Assembly: GCA_009694375.1 (NCBI GenBank)
Contig: SHVB01000012.1
Coordinates: forward strand, 1 to 64,000
Length of the DNA stretch: 64,000 nt
Direction: 5' to 3'
Origin: Acidimicrobiia bacterium
GTDB taxonomy: Bacteria > Actinomycetota > Acidimicrobiia > Acidimicrobiales > VFJN01
The notes beneath the pieces are model-generated. The model worked only from the letters and a program-made list of their open reading frames with translations. It made no database searches and was not told the DNA's origin. Positions within the stretch are counted from its first letter, which is position 1. Each line of letters begins with the position of its first letter. The translations under genes were made by a program, and so were the position numbers. Shown one piece after another: positions 61,400-64,000 of the stretch.

Positions 61400-62032
61400 T
61401 CAGATGTCGAACCGCGGGCGCCCGCGCAATGACCGTTTCAGTTCGCTGAAGTGAGGGTTGTGGCCGAGGACCACCACGGCGTCCCACAGATCCAACGCCT
61501 CCTGACCCTGGGGGGCCTCATTGATAATCGGACCAAAGAAACTGGGCCCATCGGGGGGTCCAAAGGTGAGCACAGGGGTCCCAATGTTACCGCCACAGCG
61601 GTCGAGGGCGACCTGTGTCTCCCGCGCGATGAGGGCATCGTGTTCGGTGCTGGTGGCGGTAGCCCCCAGGCCCACCGGGTACCCCAGTGCCTCCAGGATG
61701 TCCGCCACCCCCGCCGGGGTATCGAAGCGGGCCGCATCCCCCTCATGGTGAAGCGCCTCGCCGAAGGCGGTGAACAGTGGCAGCACCGCCGCCTCCCCCA
61801 ACTCGATCCGCACGCCCGCCGCCACCCGCAGCAACTCGAGGCCCCGGGTGTGGCGACGTTCGTGCCCGGGGGCGAAATCCGTCGCGTAATCCCGTTCTCC
61901 ATTGACCATGCGCAGAGAAATAAACCGCCAGTGCACCTCGATAGGTCGCTCCTCCATCACATTGAGCACCCAGCGCGACGTAAGCCACGCCCACGGGCAA
62001 ACGGGGTCCCAAAAGAAATCCACTTCAGTCAT
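61400..62032 (-). CDS. DsbA-like oxidoreductase of the Rv2466c (mycothiol nitroreductase) type
   Basis: A 210-residue thioredoxin-fold protein with a large helical insertion. The start VDFFWDPVCPWAWLTSRWVL corresponds to the CPWC active site of the mycobacterial mycothiol-dependent reductase Rv2466c, but here it is CPWA, with only the first cysteine. Other features match the family (FFGPIINEAPQG, LWDAVV, HNPHFSELKRSLRGRPRFDI). A monothiol mechanism with mycothiol is possible. It lies between cinA and recA on the same strand, upstream of the recA promoter. Confidence 0.85.
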   Translation of the reverse strand: MTEVDFFWDPVCPWAWLTSRWVLNVMEERPIEVHWRFISLRMVNGERDYATDFAPGHERRHTRGLELLRVAAGVRIELGEAAVLPLFTAFGEALHHEGDAARFDTPAGVADILEALGYPVGLGATATSTEHDALIARETQVALDRCGGNIGTPVLTFGPPDGPSFFGPIINEAPQGQEALDLWDAVVVLGHNPHFSELKRSLRGRPRFDI

Positions 62033-62095
62033 GACCCGGTTCTACTTCACCGCCCAGCCCAACCGGGGGAGAGAAGCGAGAAGGTCACCATCAGG

Positions 62096-63328
62096 TCAGC
62101 GCAACAATCGCCGCCGGAGGCGATCCATGGCGGAAATCACCGCCATCTGGCGGACACGATCACGATCGCCGGGGAGTTGAATGCGGATCGCGGTGCACTC
62201 ATCGGGGCCGGCGATCCCGATCCACACCACGCCCGGTGGCTCACCATCTTGCTCGGCCGGCCCGGCCACGCCGGTGGTGGAAAGACCAATGTCGGCCCCC
62301 AGTAGCCGCCGCACGCCCGTGGCCATGGCGAGCGCCGCGGCTTCGGAGACCACCGGACCCTCCGGGACGTCGAGCAGATCGGTCTTTACATCGCTGGCGT
62401 AGGAGACGACGCCGCCCCGGAACCATTCGCTGGCTCCGGGTACCGCCACCACCCGCGAGGCCAGCAGGCCCCCGGTGAGCGACTCGGCTACCGCCAGGGT
62501 GAGGCCCCGGGCCACCAGCAATCTTCCCACCTCGGCTTCCATCGGAAGGTCCTCATTGGTGAACACGTGATCCCCCAGCACGGCTCGCACCTCGGCCTCT
62601 TCGGCATCGAGGAGGGCATCGGCCTCCGCACGAGTGGCCGAGCGTGCGGTCAGGCGCACCTTGATGCCCTCGATGCCGCTGGCCAGGAAGGCGATGGTGG
62701 GGTTGCCGGCGAGGTCGAGGGCCACCAGCCGCGGGTCGAGCAGCTCAGAGATCCGCGACTCGCTCTCCCCCCAGGTGCGCAGCACCCGGCTCACAAAGAC
62801 CTGCGGCGCCCCCGACCGGCGGACCAGGTCCGGGAGCACGGCCCGCTCGATCATCTCCTTCATCTCATAAGGCACCCCGGGCACCGCGTAGATGACCTTG
62901 TCGCCCACCGGGCAGATCAGCCCGGGGGCCGTGCCCGTGCGCTGCTCGATGATGGTGGCACCCTCCGGCACGTCCGCCTGCCGCAGGTTGTTCTCCGCCA
63001 TCGCCCGCCCGCGCGACTCGAAGAGCCCTCGGATGACCTCGCCGATCTCGGGGTGGCGCACCAGCGGCACGCCCATCACCTGGGCGATGGCCTCGCGAGT
63101 GATGTCGTCCTGGGTGGGGCCGAGCCCGCCGCAGAGGATGACCGCATCGGCCCGCCCGAGCGCCTCGTTGATGCAACCGACGATGCGGTCGAGGTTGTCG
63201 CCCACCTTCGTCTGCCGCAGGTGCTCGATGCCGGCGATGGCCAACTGCTCACCCATCCACGACGAGTTCGTGTCGATGATCTGCCCGAGTAACAACTCGG
63301 TGCCGATGGCCACGATCTCGCATCGCAT
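62096..63328 (-). CDS. cinA: CinA family protein (competence/damage-inducible, NMN deamidase domain)
   Basis: A 410-residue two-domain protein. The N-terminal MoCF-like domain has EIVAIGTELLLGQIIDTNS, ILCGGLGPTQDDITREAIA and IIEQRTGTAPGL. The C-terminal CinA domain has LTLAVAESLTGGLLASRVVAVPGASEWF and STTGVAGPAEQDGEPPG, linked to NMN deamidation in the pyridine nucleotide cycle. It lies between pgsA and recA, as in many Gram-positives and actinobacteria, where co-transcription with recA is known. Confidence 0.95.
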   Translation of the reverse strand: MRCEIVAIGTELLLGQIIDTNSSWMGEQLAIAGIEHLRQTKVGDNLDRIVGCINEALGRADAVILCGGLGPTQDDITREAIAQVMGVPLVRHPEIGEVIRGLFESRGRAMAENNLRQADVPEGATIIEQRTGTAPGLICPVGDKVIYAVPGVPYEMKEMIERAVLPDLVRRSGAPQVFVSRVLRTWGESESRISELLDPRLVALDLAGNPTIAFLASGIEGIKVRLTARSATRAEADALLDAEEAEVRAVLGDHVFTNEDLPMEAEVGRLLVARGLTLAVAESLTGGLLASRVVAVPGASEWFRGGVVSYASDVKTDLLDVPEGPVVSEAAALAMATGVRRLLGADIGLSTTGVAGPAEQDGEPPGVVWIGIAGPDECTAIRIQLPGDRDRVRQMAVISAMDRLRRRLLR

Positions 63329-63331
63329 GGG

Positions 63332-63895
63332 CTAGCGAGACCCCAACACGGTGACGGCGCGACGACCCTCCGCCAGATATTGCGCCCCGCTCCATAACGT
63401 CAGTACCAGCGCCGCCGCCAACATCGCGTTGGCCACCCAGGGGAAGTCAACGGCGGTGAGCGGGAGCAACCCAAAGCCCACCGCTACCTCCTGCACCACT
63501 GTCTTGGTCTTGGCCATGCCAGTAGCGGGCACCGCCAAACCTCGCCGACCCCAATAAGAACGAAGCCCTTGGATACCTATCTCGCGCGCCGTGATGATGG
63601 CCACGGGCACCCACCAGAACGTGCCGTTAGCCACCAAGGCAAACATCACGCCGAGCACCAGCACCTTGTCGGCCAAGGGATCGAGGAAGGCACCGGAGCG
63701 GGTGGTGCCCTGACGACGAGCGATCAGCCCGTCGATGCCGTCGGTCACACACAGGGCGATCCAGAGCACCAGCGCCACCCACGAGTCGCCCGAGTGGACC
63801 ACGATGGCAATGAGCGGCAGCGTGAGGATCAGACGACCCACCGTGACCAGATTGGCCGGCGTGGCGAGGGCCGAGGGCCCGAACTGCCCGGTCAT
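63332..63895 (-). CDS. pgsA: CDP-diacylglycerol-glycerol-3-phosphate 3-phosphatidyltransferase
   Basis: A 187-residue membrane enzyme of phosphatidylglycerol synthesis. The CDP-alcohol phosphotransferase motif D-G-x2-A-R-x8-G-x3-D-x3-D is complete in DGIDGLIARR...GAFLDPLADK. Four or more hydrophobic helices surround it. Its ATG overlaps the rimO stop (ATGA), and cinA follows 3 nt later. Confidence 0.95.
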   Translation of the reverse strand: MTGQFGPSALATPANLVTVGRLILTLPLIAIVVHSGDSWVALVLWIALCVTDGIDGLIARRQGTTRSGAFLDPLADKVLVLGVMFALVANGTFWWVPVAIITAREIGIQGLRSYWGRRGLAVPATGMAKTKTVVQEVAVGFGLLPLTAVDFPWVANAMLAAALVLTLWSGAQYLAEGRRAVTVLGSR

Positions 63896-64000
63896 TGCGG
63901 CCGCGCCAACGCCATCGGCTGACCGTAGAGATCGGGGCCCTCGGCACCGGTGATGCGCACCGCGCTGATCTCGCCCACCACCAGGCTCGTCGGCACCGTG
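63892..64000 (-). CDS. rimO: RimO-like methylthiotransferase, C-terminal end only
   Basis: The last 35 codons are visible, read from the window edge to a TGA at 63892. The sequence (LVVGEISAVRITGAEGPDLY) matches the end of the C-terminal TRAM domain of RimO, which methylthiolates ribosomal protein S12. The rimO-pgsA-cinA-recA order supports this. The radical SAM part is off the window. Confidence 0.75.
   Translation of the reverse strand, partial: TVPTSLVVGEISAVRITGAEGPDLYGQPMALARPQ

Overview
The window is high-GC actinobacterial chromosome, most likely from class Acidimicrobiia or a close relative. The evidence is a WhiB regulator, actinobacterial LexA boxes (GAAC-N4-GTTC), an LLM/F420-type oxidoreductase, a DsbA-like protein of the mycothiol-linked Rv2466c type, a class II ribonucleotide reductase with NrdR, and the conserved rimO-pgsA-cinA-recA-miaB-miaA-dapF-hflX order. 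The species cannot be fixed from the sequence. I see no tRNA, tRNA-type attachment site or CRISPR array.

Region 1 (1-12.7 kb) is core-like. It holds a diiron/ferritin-like protein cut by the window edge with its TetR regulator, trpD and a whiB gene. A peroxide/iron-type operon follows (Fur - rubrerythrin - heterodisulfide-reductase-like Fe-S protein - DUF3501). Next come an FmdB zinc ribbon overlapping a glycerol cluster (glpD - AGPS/GlcD-like flavin oxidase - glpK), two exported ferritin-like proteins, and an RNase P RNA gene (rnpB) closed by a 13-bp P1 helix.

Region 2 (12.7-21.7 kb) is an eroded accessory segment directly downstream of rnpB. It starts with the 3' half of a tyrosine recombinase and a 21-bp direct repeat. 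It then carries two secreted proteins (one proline-rich, one with six 47-residue FG-GAP-like repeats and a GH5-like domain), the second copy of the repeat and an integrase N-terminus. A frameshifted FtsX-type permease and a 5'-truncated MFS-cNMP transporter follow.

Region 3 (21.7-37.9 kb) is ordinary metabolism and envelope: a methyltransferase, a histidine phosphatase, a zinc-ribbon coiled-coil protein, a class A PBP, oxidoreductases, a heterodimeric ABC exporter with one degenerate ATP site, a nitroreductase, RidA, a TauE-type permease, a 2OG-Fe(II) oxygenase and a fatty acid hydroxylase-like protein.

Region 4 (37.9-40.5 kb) is a second disturbed segment. It holds a multiply frameshifted GNAT gene and an aminoglycoside-phosphotransferase-like gene bracketed by related inverted repeat arms. 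The right arm is a four-unit GTG(T/A)CA...GTGCA array that ends exactly at the nrdJ stop codon.

Region 5 (40.5-64 kb) is core: nrdJ, a molybdopterin oxidoreductase, a VIT1-like transporter, a RibD-type reductase, nrdR and a LysM protein divergent from lexA across several LexA boxes, a subtilase, the lysine/DAP genes dapE, dapD, dapC and dapF, hflX, miaA, miaB, recA with its own LexA-controlled promoter, cinA, pgsA and the end of rimO. DNA-damage control (lexA, recA) and deoxynucleotide supply (nrdJ, nrdR) are thus encoded within about 21 kb, and four of the DAP genes lie within 6.4 kb.
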